Positions 28,279 to 37,900 are shown, numbered from the stretch's first letter. The stretch: DNA of 64,000 nt from Blastomonas natatoria (GCF_003201955.1 NZ_QJJM01000008.1:124001-188000); one strand, 5' to 3'. Numbers and translations are program-made. Notes: a model not told the origin generated them from the letters alone.

Positions 28279-28854
28279 ATGACCTTGCCTCACCAGTTTT
28301 TCACCGTGTCAGCCCTTGCCTGCAGCCTTGCGCTGGCTGCGTGCGGGAATGAAACACCCGAACCGGCACCTCAGGAGGAAGCCGATCGCGCCTATATGTC
28401 CGCGGAAACGGCCCCTGCCATGGCAACGGCGATGCTCAAGACGGCTGACGGTGCTGACGCAGGCATGGTCACGGCTACACAGGGCGATGACGGGATAAAG
28501 CTGACGATCAGCGCCAGTGGCATGAGTGCGGGCGAGCACGGCATTCATGTTCACACGACGGGCAAATGCGAAGGGCCCAGTTTCGAAAGCGCAGGCGGCC
28601 ATTGGAATCCGATGGGTGCCAAGCACGGACTCAGCAACCCGCAAGGCCAGCATCACGGCGACATGCCCAATCTGGTCGTGGCCAGTGACGGCAGCGGCAA
28701 GATGGACACGGTTCTGAGCGAGGCGCAGCTGGATGAGATGCTCGATGCGGACGGTGCTGCCCTGGTGGTTCATGCCAAGGCCGACGATCAGATCACCGAT
28801 CCCTCGGGCGACAGCGGTGACCGCGTGGCTTGCGGAGTGTTCGCCCGCAGCTGA
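28279..28854 (+). CDS. sodC: Superoxide dismutase [Cu-Zn], lipoprotein
   Basis: 191 residues. A signal peptide ends in a lipobox (LALAAC), so the enzyme is probably anchored in the envelope. The Cu/Zn ligands are in order: HVH (GIHVHTTGKCEG), GGHWNPMGAKHG, the HHGDMPN segment and LVVHAKADD, with the two cysteines (GKCEG and RVACGVF) for the disulphide. It removes periplasmic superoxide. GACAGGAG precedes the ATG. Its stop abuts the convergent TonB-like gene with no spare base. Confidence 0.93.
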   Translation: MTLPHQFFTVSALACSLALAACGNETPEPAPQEEADRAYMSAETAPAMATAMLKTADGADAGMVTATQGDDGIKLTISASGMSAGEHGIHVHTTGKCEGPSFESAGGHWNPMGAKHGLSNPQGQHHGDMPNLVVASDGSGKMDTVLSEAQLDEMLDADGAALVVHAKADDQITDPSGDSGDRVACGVFARS

Positions 28855-29658
28855 TCATCGATCCCGCAAACCATAATCTATCCGGATACGCACCCACTCG
28901 CCGACTTTCGACACCCCGCCAACACGCGGGGGTCGAACCCTGAACTGCCAGGCCGCCGCCAGCACTGCACGCGCGATGCCTGACCCCTGCGGCGATTCCG
29001 CAATCTCGTAGCAATCCTCGACCCTGAAATCGGAAACCGTGCGACATGCGATCAGGGCCCAGCCAGGACCTCGCGCGGTCGACAGATACCCTTTCAGTTC
29101 GTCGTCATAGGGTTCGCGGTACCATGCGGCGGCAAAGAGCGGCTCGCCATTGGGCCCCGAACCGACACGCTCGCTATCGCCCGGAACACCCTTGTCGGCC
29201 GGACCATAGACCCGGCCGGGCTTGATCACCGCCCTGGCTTTCGGGGCGGCGGGCGGTGCTGCAGGCGCCGGGATGGGCGACGGAAGAGACACAACGGGTG
29301 GCGGGGTGGGCGAAGGTTGCGGCGAAACCACCGGACTGGGTGTCTCGACCGGACTCTCCTCGCTTTCGGTCGGTTCGGGCGAGCGCGATGCATTTTCGGC
29401 AGGCTTCGGGCTGTCCTGCTCGGTCTTTTCCGCACTCGGTTCGGGAGTGACGCCGAATACAGTCATCAGCGACTCCTCGCGTTTCTCTGCGGGTGGCGCG
29501 ATGGAAAGCGACAGCAGGGCGAGGACGAACAGGAGCTCGGCAACAAGCGCCAGAATGATGCCGCCGGCGCGCTCCCCGAACCGCGAGCGCAAGGCCTCGC
29601 GCAAGCGCCATATCCTCGATGCGGGTTCTGGAAGAATTTCAGCGGGGGCAGGGTCCAT
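28855..29658 (-). CDS. TonB-like proline-rich periplasm-spanning protein
   Basis: 267 residues: a short cytoplasmic N-terminus, one membrane helix (GGIILALVAELLFVLALLSL, about 33-52), a Pro/Glu/Ser-rich linker (about 60-145) and a small C-terminal domain with a Cys pair (ACRTVSDFRVEDCYEI) and AAWQFRVRPPRVGG, a pattern reminiscent of TonB C-termini. No exbB/exbD neighbour is present. It could couple to the TolQR-type motor or be a structural envelope protein; the call is architectural. Confidence 0.65.
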   Translation of the reverse strand: MDPAPAEILPEPASRIWRLREALRSRFGERAGGIILALVAELLFVLALLSLSIAPPAEKREESLMTVFGVTPEPSAEKTEQDSPKPAENASRSPEPTESEESPVETPSPVVSPQPSPTPPPVVSLPSPIPAPAAPPAAPKARAVIKPGRVYGPADKGVPGDSERVGSGPNGEPLFAAAWYREPYDDELKGYLSTARGPGWALIACRTVSDFRVEDCYEIAESPQGSGIARAVLAAAWQFRVRPPRVGGVSKVGEWVRIRIDYGLRDR

Positions 29659-29716
29659 CAGCGGCAGGTCAGCTTTCGTGCGGTTGCGGCCCCCCGGCCC
29701 CTGAGCGCATCGCAGA

Positions 29717-29792
29717 TGGTGCCGCTTGTCGGATTCGAACCAACGACCTACCGCTTACAAGGCGGTTGCTCTACCAGCTGAGCTAAAGCGGC
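29717..29792 (-). tRNA. tRNA-Thr (anticodon UGU), CCA encoded
   Basis: Reading the minus strand, acceptor GCCGCTT pairs with AAGCGGC. The D arm is GCTC-AGCTGGTAGA-GC, the anticodon stem ACCGC/GCGGT encloses CTTGTAA with anticodon TGT, and the T arm contains GGTTCGAATCC. The 3' CCA is encoded (29717-29719). It reads ACA (and possibly ACG). It lies between the TonB-like gene and a hypothetical gene, without other tRNAs nearby. Confidence 0.97.
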
Positions 29793-29824
29793 TTACCCAT
29801 CGCGATTGCGCCGGGTGCCATGCG

Positions 29825-30718
29825 CTATTTGACGCCAAAGGTCCAGCCTTCAGTGCGCCGAATTGTGTCGTCCAGCGCTGCAGGATGCCAGAAAGTCTGC
29901 CACAGTTCCGGATCGCGTGCCGCATGGCGCAACCAGGCGGCGGTGATGATGGCATCGGTGCTGTGATCATCGTGCGCCGCCAGCGGGGCAGGCGCCGCCG
30001 TGTCGAGCGCGGCGAGCGCCTGGTGCAGCCCCGCAGCATCGCGGACCTTGCTGCGGCCGCCCGCAATCCCTGCTGCCCGCGCGGCAATACTGGTATAGAT
30101 CTCGACGATCACCGGGCCGTTCTGTGGAACCGGATCGAACGGCCAGATCGGTATCCGTCCCGCCAGCCGGTTGAGCACGCGCATGCCGGTAAGGCTCGAC
30201 TTTCCGACCTGCGCGGCGCCGACGAGATTGAAACAGCTTGCGCTGTTCGCCTGTCTGGTCTTCCGCTGGTGGTGTTCCACCGCGCGCAGCCTTCCTGTGC
30301 CAAGGCTGCCAAACCTGTCGCCGGTGTCATCCTTTCCATGACGGAAATAGCGCCGCGCTTCGGCATGCTGGACGAAGCTGCTGGCTGCAAGGTGATCGTC
30401 CCCCGAGCACAGACGATCGACCAGAGCCCAAAGCTCGCGTGCATCCCCGGGACTATGATCCCAGCCCGGGAAATAGCCGTCCGCGTCGATAAAGGGGAAG
30501 GTGGGCGACAGGTCCAGGCCGATCAGAATGTCGGTCCCGGCCCGGGCAAGATCAAGCAGCCATTCCAGTGCGGCGGCGCGAGACCAGCCGCCTGGCGGGC
30601 GCACCAGAACGGGCTGCGCGCCCGGCGCGGCAGCGATGGTCGCCAGCGCGAGTCCCTTGGGCCGAGCCACTGCCTGGCCCGACCAGTCGAAACAGGCATA
30701 ATGCTGGAAACGGCGCAT
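29825..30718 (-). CDS. Hypothetical protein, DUF429-like (possible RNase H-fold)
   Basis: 297 residues, not clearly recognised. An N-terminal ACFDWSGQ, a central DILIGLDLSPTFPF and a C-terminal HDDHSTDAIITAAWLRHAA place acidic residues as in RNase H-like DUF429 proteins, where the last motif is the most characteristic. No signal peptide or membrane helix. It follows the serine hydrolase stop by only 6 bases, so it is probably translated from the same message. The nuclease idea is an inference from motif spacing. Confidence 0.7.
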   Translation of the reverse strand: MRRFQHYACFDWSGQAVARPKGLALATIAAAPGAQPVLVRPPGGWSRAAALEWLLDLARAGTDILIGLDLSPTFPFIDADGYFPGWDHSPGDARELWALVDRLCSGDDHLAASSFVQHAEARRYFRHGKDDTGDRFGSLGTGRLRAVEHHQRKTRQANSASCFNLVGAAQVGKSSLTGMRVLNRLAGRIPIWPFDPVPQNGPVIVEIYTSIAARAAGIAGGRSKVRDAAGLHQALAALDTAAPAPLAAHDDHSTDAIITAAWLRHAARDPELWQTFWHPAALDDTIRRTEGWTFGVK

Positions 30719-30724
30719 CGGACG

Positions 30725-32128
30725 TCAGCGGACCTGCTTCAGCACCTCGGCCGTGAATTTCGCTATGTCGAACTGGTCGCCGGCATTGTCATAGCCGCGG
30801 CGGACGATCGCCAGATCCCGGCTGGGGATGATCACCAGATACTGGCCACGATTGCCGAAAGCGGCGAAGGCATCGGCGGGCACCCCCTCGCTCCTGTTCA
30901 TCAGCCAGAAGCTCGCGCCATAGCCGAACGGCCCGTCCGGCTGCGGCCCGCCGGGCTTGGTCACATAATCGCGCCAGCCGGCGGGCAGGATGCGTTTGCC
31001 GTCCCATAGACCGTCATTGAGGTAGAGCAGCCCCATGCGCGCCATGTCGCGCGCGGTGGTCCAGACCTGGCTAGAGAGGATGTAATTGCCCTGCCAGTCT
31101 GTCTCGGCCCAGGTGCGGGTCATGCCGATGGCATCGAACATCTGGTGCGGGTGGAGATCGGGCGCGGCGTCGCGCGCGGCAAGCATGGCAAGCAGGATGT
31201 CGTTATTGGCATAGCGGAAAGTCGAACCCGGCTGGTGCAGCATCGGCCATTGCGTCGTCCATTGCCGGACCTCGCCCGCGCTCATGTACACCGCGTCGGT
31301 GCGGTTGCCGGGCGTGTCGCTCACCAGCCCGCTGGCCATCCGCAACAGGTGATCGACCGTGATCGTGCGGCGCGGATCGCCTCCGACATTCCATTCGCGC
31401 ACCGGCGTCTCGGGAATGCTGAAACCCTTTTGCCGGACGAAGCCCGCAAAAGTGCCCGCCATCGACTTGGCGACCGACCAGGTGCGCTGGGCAGTGTGCA
31501 GATCATACCCCTGCTTGTAGCGCTCCTGCACGATGCGCCCCCTGTGGACGATCACGACGCCGCTGGTCTTGCCGCCAAAGGCCTTTTCCTCGAAGGCGCT
31601 CTCGATCAGCAAGTCAAATGGCGTGATCATCATGATGCGCGGGTCGCTGGCATTGGCATCGCCCATCGGCCAGGGCCGGTCATCCAGGCTGCCCGCGGGC
31701 GCACGCTCCATGTCCTCGGCGGGCAGGCGGCGGCCGTCATTCTTCCACCCGATCGGCATCGATGTGCAGCCGGTGACCGGATTGTGCCGCGCGACGCGTG
31801 GCGGCATGTCCTCGGCAAAACCCACGCTCACCTGACGCGCCGCCTCGTCGATCTCGGCCTTCAGACCGGGCACGATCGGCGCAATGTGCGGGTAAATACC
31901 GGTCAGCTCGTCGGCCTCGATATCGGCGATGGTCTTGTTGCCGTTCCAGAGGCCAGAGCACAGGAACTGCGCCTTGTAGCCCGCCGCCTCGGCCAAGGTG
32001 GCGCGGGTGGGACCGGCCGGCGGCGGCGTCTGCTGCGCTGTTGCGGGAGCGCTCATCATGCCTAGAGCCAGGACAAATCCTGCGATAGTCTGGCAACGGC
32101 GGGCGGGGCGGAAGAGCTTTGGCATCAT
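30725..32128 (-). CDS. Serine hydrolase, class C beta-lactamase-like, exported
   Basis: 467 residues with a signal peptide (CQTIAGFVLALGMMSAPATA, cleavage before QQTP). The SxxK motif is SVAK in RTWSVAKSMAGTFAG, the YxN motif is YAN in TFRYANNDILLAML, and a late RGQYL segment near the C-terminus replaces the KTG-like strand. These proteins act as esterases, D-aminopeptidases or carboxypeptidases rather than true beta-lactamases in most cases. ATG 32128 has GGAG 7 bases ahead. It is divergent from the BrnT gene, with 27 bases between starts. Confidence 0.85.
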   Translation of the reverse strand: MMPKLFRPARRCQTIAGFVLALGMMSAPATAQQTPPPAGPTRATLAEAAGYKAQFLCSGLWNGNKTIADIEADELTGIYPHIAPIVPGLKAEIDEAARQVSVGFAEDMPPRVARHNPVTGCTSMPIGWKNDGRRLPAEDMERAPAGSLDDRPWPMGDANASDPRIMMITPFDLLIESAFEEKAFGGKTSGVVIVHRGRIVQERYKQGYDLHTAQRTWSVAKSMAGTFAGFVRQKGFSIPETPVREWNVGGDPRRTITVDHLLRMASGLVSDTPGNRTDAVYMSAGEVRQWTTQWPMLHQPGSTFRYANNDILLAMLAARDAAPDLHPHQMFDAIGMTRTWAETDWQGNYILSSQVWTTARDMARMGLLYLNDGLWDGKRILPAGWRDYVTKPGGPQPDGPFGYGASFWLMNRSEGVPADAFAAFGNRGQYLVIIPSRDLAIVRRGYDNAGDQFDIAKFTAEVLKQVR

Positions 32129-32155
32129 CAAGAACTCCAGCGTGGGCACAGCGTT

Positions 32156-32443
32156 ATGGAATTTGAATGGGACGAAGCCAAGCGCTTGATCAATCTGGAA
32201 AAGCACGGGATCGATTTCCGCCGTGCGACAAAGATCTGGGAGCGCCGCGTCATCGATCCTTACGAAGACAGCGTGACAGGCACAGAGATTCGGCACATTG
32301 CGCTGGGAATGATTGGCCATGACGCGAAGTTCATTGCTGTGGTATACACGCTACGAAACGGTAAAAGGCGGATCATCAGCGCGCGGCGAGCAAGACATTA
32401 TGAGCGGCAAGATTACCAGAGTCAGTTTGGATACGGTGTTTGA
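32156..32443 (+). CDS. brnT: BrnT family toxin (type II toxin-antitoxin)
   Basis: The 95-residue protein opens with the BrnT hallmark FEWDEAKRLINLEKHGIDF and contains the catalytic-fold segment YTLRNGKRRIISARRA with Arg residues typical of this RelE-like ribonuclease. BrnT cleaves RNA and halts translation until bound by BrnA. The last 44 bases overlap the antitoxin start, as is usual for this system. Its promoter must lie inside the divergent serine hydrolase gene or the 27-base gap. Confidence 0.9.
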   Translation: MEFEWDEAKRLINLEKHGIDFRRATKIWERRVIDPYEDSVTGTEIRHIALGMIGHDAKFIAVVYTLRNGKRRIISARRARHYERQDYQSQFGYGV

Positions 32444-32723
32444 ATCGGACGAAACCGACTGGGCGCGGCTCGATGCGATGACCGAAGACGATATCGAGCG
32501 CGCGATCGAGGGCGATCCCGAATGGGCGGCGTTCAACGATGTTTCGGACCTTCAAAAGCGAGCGGGCTTCTCGCTGTTTCGCGGACCCGACGACCAGTGG
32601 CGCTGGCTGTTGAGTGACCAGTCGGGCCTGGTGATCGGGCAGAGCACCGTCGCCTATCGCTACAAGGGCGATGCCATCGCGGCGGTGCGAGACCTTTTCG
32701 AGAATATTTCAAAAGCCGCCTAA
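32400..32723 (+). CDS. BrnA-like antitoxin with an atypical C-terminal (YegP/DUF1508-like) domain
   Basis: 107 residues. The N-terminal 45 residues are BrnA-like (ITRVSLD, TDWARLDAMTEDDIERAI). Where BrnA normally has a ribbon-helix-helix DNA-binding C-terminus, this protein has FSLFRGPDDQWRWLLSDQSG and AYRYKGDAIAAVRDLFE, which resembles the YegP/DUF1508 beta-alpha unit. So toxin neutralisation by the N-terminal part is plausible, while classical operator binding is not. Start ATG 32400 lies inside brnT. It converges with rarA with a 4-base overlap. Confidence 0.75.
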   Translation: MSGKITRVSLDTVFESDETDWARLDAMTEDDIERAIEGDPEWAAFNDVSDLQKRAGFSLFRGPDDQWRWLLSDQSGLVIGQSTVAYRYKGDAIAAVRDLFENISKAA

Positions 32724-34042
32724 CCCCGGTTCTTCCGCAAATCCTCCCATACCCGCATGCGCTCCGCGATTCGGGCTTCATAGCCGCGCTCTACCGGCTG
32801 GTAGAAACGCTCCGGTTCCATCTCGTCAGGCCAGTAGTTCGCGCCGGAAAATCCGTCCGCCGCGTCATGGTCATAGGCATAGCCCTTGCCGTAACCAATG
32901 TCCTTCATCAGCTTTGTCGGCGCGTTGAGTATGTTCTGCGGCGGCATCAGTGATCCGGTGGCCCTGGCGCTTTTCCACGCGGCCTTTTGCGCGGCATAAG
33001 CGGCATTCGATTTTGGCGCGGTGGCGCAATAGAGGCACGCCTGCACGATTGCCAGCTCCCCCTCGGGAGAACCCAGAAACGCATAGGCATCCTTGGCGGC
33101 GAGGCATTGCACGAGCGCCTGCGGATCGGCCATGCCGATGTCCTCGCTGGCAAACCGTGTGATGCGGCGCAGGACATAAAGCGGCTCCTCGCCCGCCACC
33201 AGCATCCGCGCGAGATAATAGAGCGTCGCCTGGGGATCGGAACCGCGCATCGCCTTGTGCAGCGCGGAGATGAGATTGTAATGCCCCTCGCGATCCTTGT
33301 CGTAAACGGGCATCCGGCGGTGCAGCAGCGCCGCGAGCCCTGCTGGATCGAGCGGTGCTTCGACGCGGATCGACAGCAAGGTCTCGACCTGATTGAGCAG
33401 GAAGCGGCCATCGCCATCGGCCGAGGCGATCAGCGCGGCGCGGGCGTCATCGGTCAGCGGGAGCGTGTTGCCCGTCAGCCGTTCGGCACGTGCGATCAGT
33501 TCGCCCAACGCCGCCTCGTCCAGCCTGCGGAGGATCAGCACCTGCGCACGGCTGAGCAGCGCAGCGTTGAGCTCGAATGAGGGGTTTTCGGTCGTCGCGC
33601 CGACCAGCACCACCGTGCCGCGCTCGACAAATGGCAGAAAGCCATCCTGCTGCGCGCGGTTGAAGCGGTGAATCTCGTCCACGAACAGCAGCGTGCGCTG
33701 GCCTGCGCCCGCCATCCTTTCCGCTTCGGCAAAGGCTTTTTTGAGGTCTGCAACGCCCGAGAATACGGCAGAGATGGCGACGAAGCGCATGCCCGTCGCC
33801 TCGCCCAGCAGCCGCGCCATGCTGGTCTTGCCGGTGCCGGGCGGACCCCAGAGGATCATCGAAGAGAGCTTGCCTGCCGCAACCATCCGCCCGATCGCGC
33901 CATCGGGGTCGGTCAGATGACCCTGGCCGATGATCTCAGACAGCGATCGCGGGCGCAGCCGGTCGGCGAGCGGCGCATCGGGGCCGGGTGCAGCTTCGCC
34001 AGCGGCGGCAGCGCTGGGCAAGGTATCGAACAGATCGCTCAT
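32720..34042 (-). CDS. rarA: Replication-associated recombination protein A (RarA/MgsA AAA+ ATPase)
   Basis: 440 residues. Walker A is GPPGTGKT at 66-73, Walker B LLFVDEIHRF, sensor VGATTENPSFE, and the C-terminal MgsA part includes ASEDIGMADP and NAPTKLMKDIGYGKGY. RarA acts at stalled replication forks together with SSB and RecA. The start MSDLFDTLP at 34042 is the family N-terminus; the open frame further upstream is not conserved. Confidence 0.94.
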   Translation of the reverse strand: MSDLFDTLPSAAAAGEAAPGPDAPLADRLRPRSLSEIIGQGHLTDPDGAIGRMVAAGKLSSMILWGPPGTGKTSMARLLGEATGMRFVAISAVFSGVADLKKAFAEAERMAGAGQRTLLFVDEIHRFNRAQQDGFLPFVERGTVVLVGATTENPSFELNAALLSRAQVLILRRLDEAALGELIARAERLTGNTLPLTDDARAALIASADGDGRFLLNQVETLLSIRVEAPLDPAGLAALLHRRMPVYDKDREGHYNLISALHKAMRGSDPQATLYYLARMLVAGEEPLYVLRRITRFASEDIGMADPQALVQCLAAKDAYAFLGSPEGELAIVQACLYCATAPKSNAAYAAQKAAWKSARATGSLMPPQNILNAPTKLMKDIGYGKGYAYDHDAADGFSGANYWPDEMEPERFYQPVERGYEARIAERMRVWEDLRKNRG

Positions 34043-34118
34043 CGTTTCAACGCTAGCGGCTGGAGCGGAATCGCGAAAGGGCAGGTCGTCGCATTTCGCC
34101 TCTTGACCAAGATGTAAT

Positions 34119-34130
34119 AAGATATATCTT
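34119..34130. promoter_or_regulatory. AT-rich palindrome upstream of the PadR gene (candidate operator)
   Basis: AAGATATATCTT is a perfect 12-base palindrome 34 bases before the PadR start. CAAGAT (34108-34113) and ATCTTG (34126-34131) add a second, wider inverted pair. PadR proteins usually repress their own promoters through such AT-rich dyads; the AT content contrasts with the surrounding GC-rich DNA. Confidence 0.5.
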
Positions 34131-34164
34131 GTAGCTATCGGGATACACAGGAGCAAGAATCGAT

Positions 34165-34815
34165 ATGAGTATGCGTTTCAAGATGGGCGGTGGCCCGCGT
34201 GGCCGTTTCGGCGGAGCGGATCCGTTTATCGCCATGGCTTTCGGGCGTGGCGGTGGTCGCGGCTGGGGTGGCGATTGGGACTTCGGCAATTTCAGCTTTG
34301 ACGGCGGTGGCCGGGGCGGGCGCGGCGGCGGTGGTCGTGGACCGCGCGGACGTCGGCGGATGTTCGACAGCGGCGAATTGCGGCTGGTGCTGCTGGCGCT
34401 GATCGAAAAGGAGCCGCGCCACGGCTATGACCTGATCAAGGCGATCGAGGAGATGACCGGCGGCGATTATGCGCCGAGCCCCGGCGTGGTCTATCCGACG
34501 CTCAGCCTGCTGGAGGACAGCGGCCTGATCGCGTCGGTCGAAACCGAGGGATCGCGCAAGGCCTTCCGCATCACCGATGCGGGCGTCGCGGAGCTGGCCG
34601 AAAAGCGCGAGGAGGCCGACGCCTTGTTAGCGCGGTTGACCGAAGCGGGTGAGGAGCGCGAGCAGCGTGCCGGGGGGCCGCAGATCGGCCGCGCGGTCGG
34701 CAATCTGATGGCGGCGATGGCGCACCGCCTCGCCAGCGGAGAGGTGGACGCAGAGTTCAAGCACCAGGTCGCCGAAATCCTCGACGAAGCCGCACGCAAG
34801 ATCGAGCGGCTGTAA
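34165..34815 (+). CDS. PadR family transcriptional regulator with a Gly/Arg-rich N-terminal tail
   Basis: 216 residues. Residues about 8-65 are a low-complexity tail dominated by Gly and Arg (for example GGGRGGRGGGGRGPRGRRR). The PadR winged helix follows: RLVLLALIEKEPRHGYDLIKAIEEMTGG, SPGVVYPTLSLLEDSGLI and RKAFRITDAG. A C-terminal helical region (150-216) should dimerise. AGGAG precedes the ATG. Such tails occur in some alphaproteobacterial PadR proteins and may bind nucleic acid nonspecifically. It is divergent from rarA. Confidence 0.88.
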   Translation: MSMRFKMGGGPRGRFGGADPFIAMAFGRGGGRGWGGDWDFGNFSFDGGGRGGRGGGGRGPRGRRRMFDSGELRLVLLALIEKEPRHGYDLIKAIEEMTGGDYAPSPGVVYPTLSLLEDSGLIASVETEGSRKAFRITDAGVAELAEKREEADALLARLTEAGEEREQRAGGPQIGRAVGNLMAAMAHRLASGEVDAEFKHQVAEILDEAARKIERL

Positions 34816-34831
34816 TCGCGTGAGCCGATAA

Positions 34832-34947
34832 GCCCTCCCCCTTGATGGGGGAGGGCAAACTCTACTGCAAATGTTCTCCGGCGAACGCCGGAGCCCGGGA
34901 GCGAGAACGAGCCAACATCGCTCTGGATTTCCGGCTTTCACCGGAAA
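34832..34947. repeat. Composite palindromic repeat with three hairpins
   Basis: Between the PadR and putA stops there are three perfect hairpins: GCCCTCCCCC/GGGGGAGGGC (34832-34856), CTCCGGCG/CGCCGGAG (34876-34893) and TTTCCGG/CCGGAAA (34928-34947). The second and third, with their flanking CCCGGGAG and CTCTGGA, have the same layout as the element at 49831-49906 read in the opposite direction. The first hairpin could terminate both convergent genes. Confidence 0.75.
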
Positions 34948-34970
34948 ACGGTGATGAGCGTGAAACGAGT

Positions 34971-37900
34971 TCAAGCCAGCAGCGAGACATTCCCCCCGGC
35001 AGCGGTCGTGTCGATGCAGACATGCCGTTCGTGCACGCAGCGCGGCGCGAAATCGGCCTCGGTGAACAGCGGCAGGATTGCCCCATCCCGCGCGGCCAGC
35101 GCCTTGCAGATGGCGCGCTGGTCGTCGGCGGAACTCCAGATGGCGACCGCATCGAAGCCCTCGATATGCGCCAGATCGGCGCGCTCGATAAAGCCGTCGA
35201 TGCTGTGCGGTCCCTTGGCGCCGGGAACAACGATCAGCGTCGCGCACCCTTGCTTTCGGGCAATGTCTGCCTGCTGCATGGCTGCGTCGACTGTCGGACC
35301 CAGGCACAGCACGCGGCCGCGCGCGAATGTCGAAAGCACGTTGGATTCGCCCGTGGGTCCGGGCATGGTCATGCTGCCCAGCGGTAGTTCGGTAACGCGG
35401 GGAAGGGCGGCCAGCGCGGTTTCCACCTCGGCGCGACCGGCAATGCGGGTCAGCGGCGGCAGATCGAGCTGCATCCCTTCGGCAGCGGCAAAGCGCGGCA
35501 GATAGCGCGGGCCACCTGCCTTGGGGCCGGTGCCCGAGAGTCCCTCGCCCCCGAACGGCTGTGCGCCAACTACCGCGCCGATCTGGTTGCGGTTGACGTA
35601 CATATTGCCGGCATGGACGCGCGCTGTGATCTCGTCGACGCGGCTGTCGATGCGTGTCTGAAGCCCGAAGGTCAGGCCATAGCCGCGCGCATTGATCCGC
35701 TCGACCAGTGTGTCGATCTCGCTCGCCTCGAACGTTGCGACATGCAGCACCGGGCCGAAAATCTCTTCGGCCAGATCCTCGATGCCGTTCACCGCGATCG
35801 CGGCGGGGCCGACGAACCAGCCGGTCTCGGGCGCATCAAGCTGTTTCAGCAGCCGCCCTTCACGGCGCGCCGTCTCGATATGGCCGACAATCTTCTCGCG
35901 CGCCTGATGGTCGATCACCGGGCCGACATCATTGGCTAGCCACCACGGATCGCCCAGTGTCAGCGCATCCATCGCGCCGAACAGCATCTCTTTCAGCGAT
36001 TCGGCAATGTCGCGTTGGACATAAAGCATGCGCAGCGCCGAACAGCGCTGCCCCGCCGACTGGAAGGCCGACGCCACGATGTCGCGCACCGCCTGTTCGG
36101 GCAGTGCGGTCGAATCGACGATCATCGCATTGAGTCCGCCGGTCTCGGCGATCAGCATGGCATCGGGTGCGCATCCTTCGGCCATCGCGCGGTTGATCGT
36201 CTGCGCGGTCGCGGTCGATCCGGTGAAGCAGGTGCCCGCGATCGCCGGATCACTGGTCAGCACGGCGCCAATGACGCGGCCCGGCCCCGGCAGCAGCTGC
36301 AGCGCGCTCACCGGCACGCCTGCCTCGTGCAGCAATCGGGTGCCCAGATGCGCGATCAGCGGCGATTGCTCCGCCGGCTTCGCCAGCACGGCATTGCCCA
36401 TGGCGAGGGCAGCCGCGATCTGGCCGGTAAAGATCGCCAGCGGGAAGTTCCAGGGCGAGATGCAGGTGATGATTCCGCGTGGGCTCGATGCGGGCGCGGC
36501 GAGTGCCTCGGCGGCATAATAGCGCAGGAAATCCACCGCCTCGCGCAGTTCGGCGATCGCATCGGGCGCACATTTGCCAGCCTCGCGCGCCAGCAGCGCG
36601 AATATCTCGCCATGGTTCGCTTCGAACAGATCGGCGGCGCGGGTCAGCGCGGCAGCGCGCTCGGCGACCGTTGCATCCCAGACCCGCGCGGCGGCGATGG
36701 CGGCTTTCGCCTCGGATTCTCCCGCATCGGTGACGGTGCCCACCTGCCGGTCGGTCTGGGCGGGACTGAACACCTCGCGCGGCGCTGTGCCCGAACCCGC
36801 TTCGACCGCGAGGATCGGTGCAGCTTGCCACTGATGCTCGGCAAAAGCGCCGCGCGATTCGAGGAATTCGTTGAGATCGGCGCGGTTGGCGAGGTCCCAG
36901 CCGCGCGAATTGACGCGCGATGGGGCGTAGATCGCTGCGGGGCGGATGATCTTCGCATCGGCTTCGGCGCGCGCGGCCTCCAGCTGTTCGAACGGATCGG
37001 CGGCGATCGCCTCGGCGGGCACCGCATGGTTGGCGAGCTGGTTGACGAACGAGGAGTTCGCGCCGTTCTCCAGCAGGCGGCGGACCAGATAGGCGAGCAG
37101 TTCGCGGTGCTTGCCGACCGGCGCGTAGATGCGCGAGCGCACCTTCTCGTTGCGCAGCAGCGCGTTGTGCAGCGGTTCTCCCATGCCGTGAAGGCGCTGG
37201 AACTCGAAATCGTCGCGGTTGCCCGCCATTTCCAGGATCGCCGCGACGCTGTGCGCATTGTGCGTGGCAAATTGCGGGTAGATGCGGTCGGTGAGACGCA
37301 GCAGCTGCGCGGCGCAGCAGATGTACGAGATGTCGGTGGCGGCCTTGCTGGTGAAGACCGGGAAGTCGGGCACGCCATCGACCTGTGCGCGCTTGATCTC
37401 GCTGTCCCAATAGGCGCCCTTGACCAGCCGGACCATGATCTTGCGGTCCAGCGATTCGGCCAGCCCATAGAGCCAGTCGATGACGAAGCTGGCGCGCCGG
37501 CCGAAGGCCTGGACAACGACGCCCAGCCCGTCCCATCCGGCGAGCGTGGAATCGTTCATCACCAGCTTGATGATGTCGAGCGACATGCCGAGCCGATAGG
37601 CTTCCTCGGCATCGATATTCAGCCCGATCTTCGCATCGCGCGCGGCGCGGGCGAGCTCCAGCACCCGGTCGGCGAGCGCGGGGACGCATTCGTCGGCCTT
37701 GCTCATCTCGTAGCGCGGATAGAGCGCCGAGAGCTTGATCGACAGACCCGGATTGGTGCGCATGTCGTCGGTCTTGGCGGCATCGGCAATCGCGCGGATC
37801 GCCTGCATGTACGATGCGAAATAGCGGTCTGCATCGGGGAAGGTGAGCGCCGCCTCGCCCAGCATGTCATAGCTGAACGTAGCGCCCTCGGCCGCCCATT

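Noticed and set aside
28855-29658. Naming the proline-rich protein TonB
   Set aside because: Architecture fits, but no exbB/exbD or receptor gene is near and the C-terminus differs; left as TonB-like.
29726-29781. Translated frames through the tRNA-Thr that read like short proteins (GFEPTTYRLQGGC)
   Set aside because: This is a well-known artefact of translating a tRNA gene; no gene is called.
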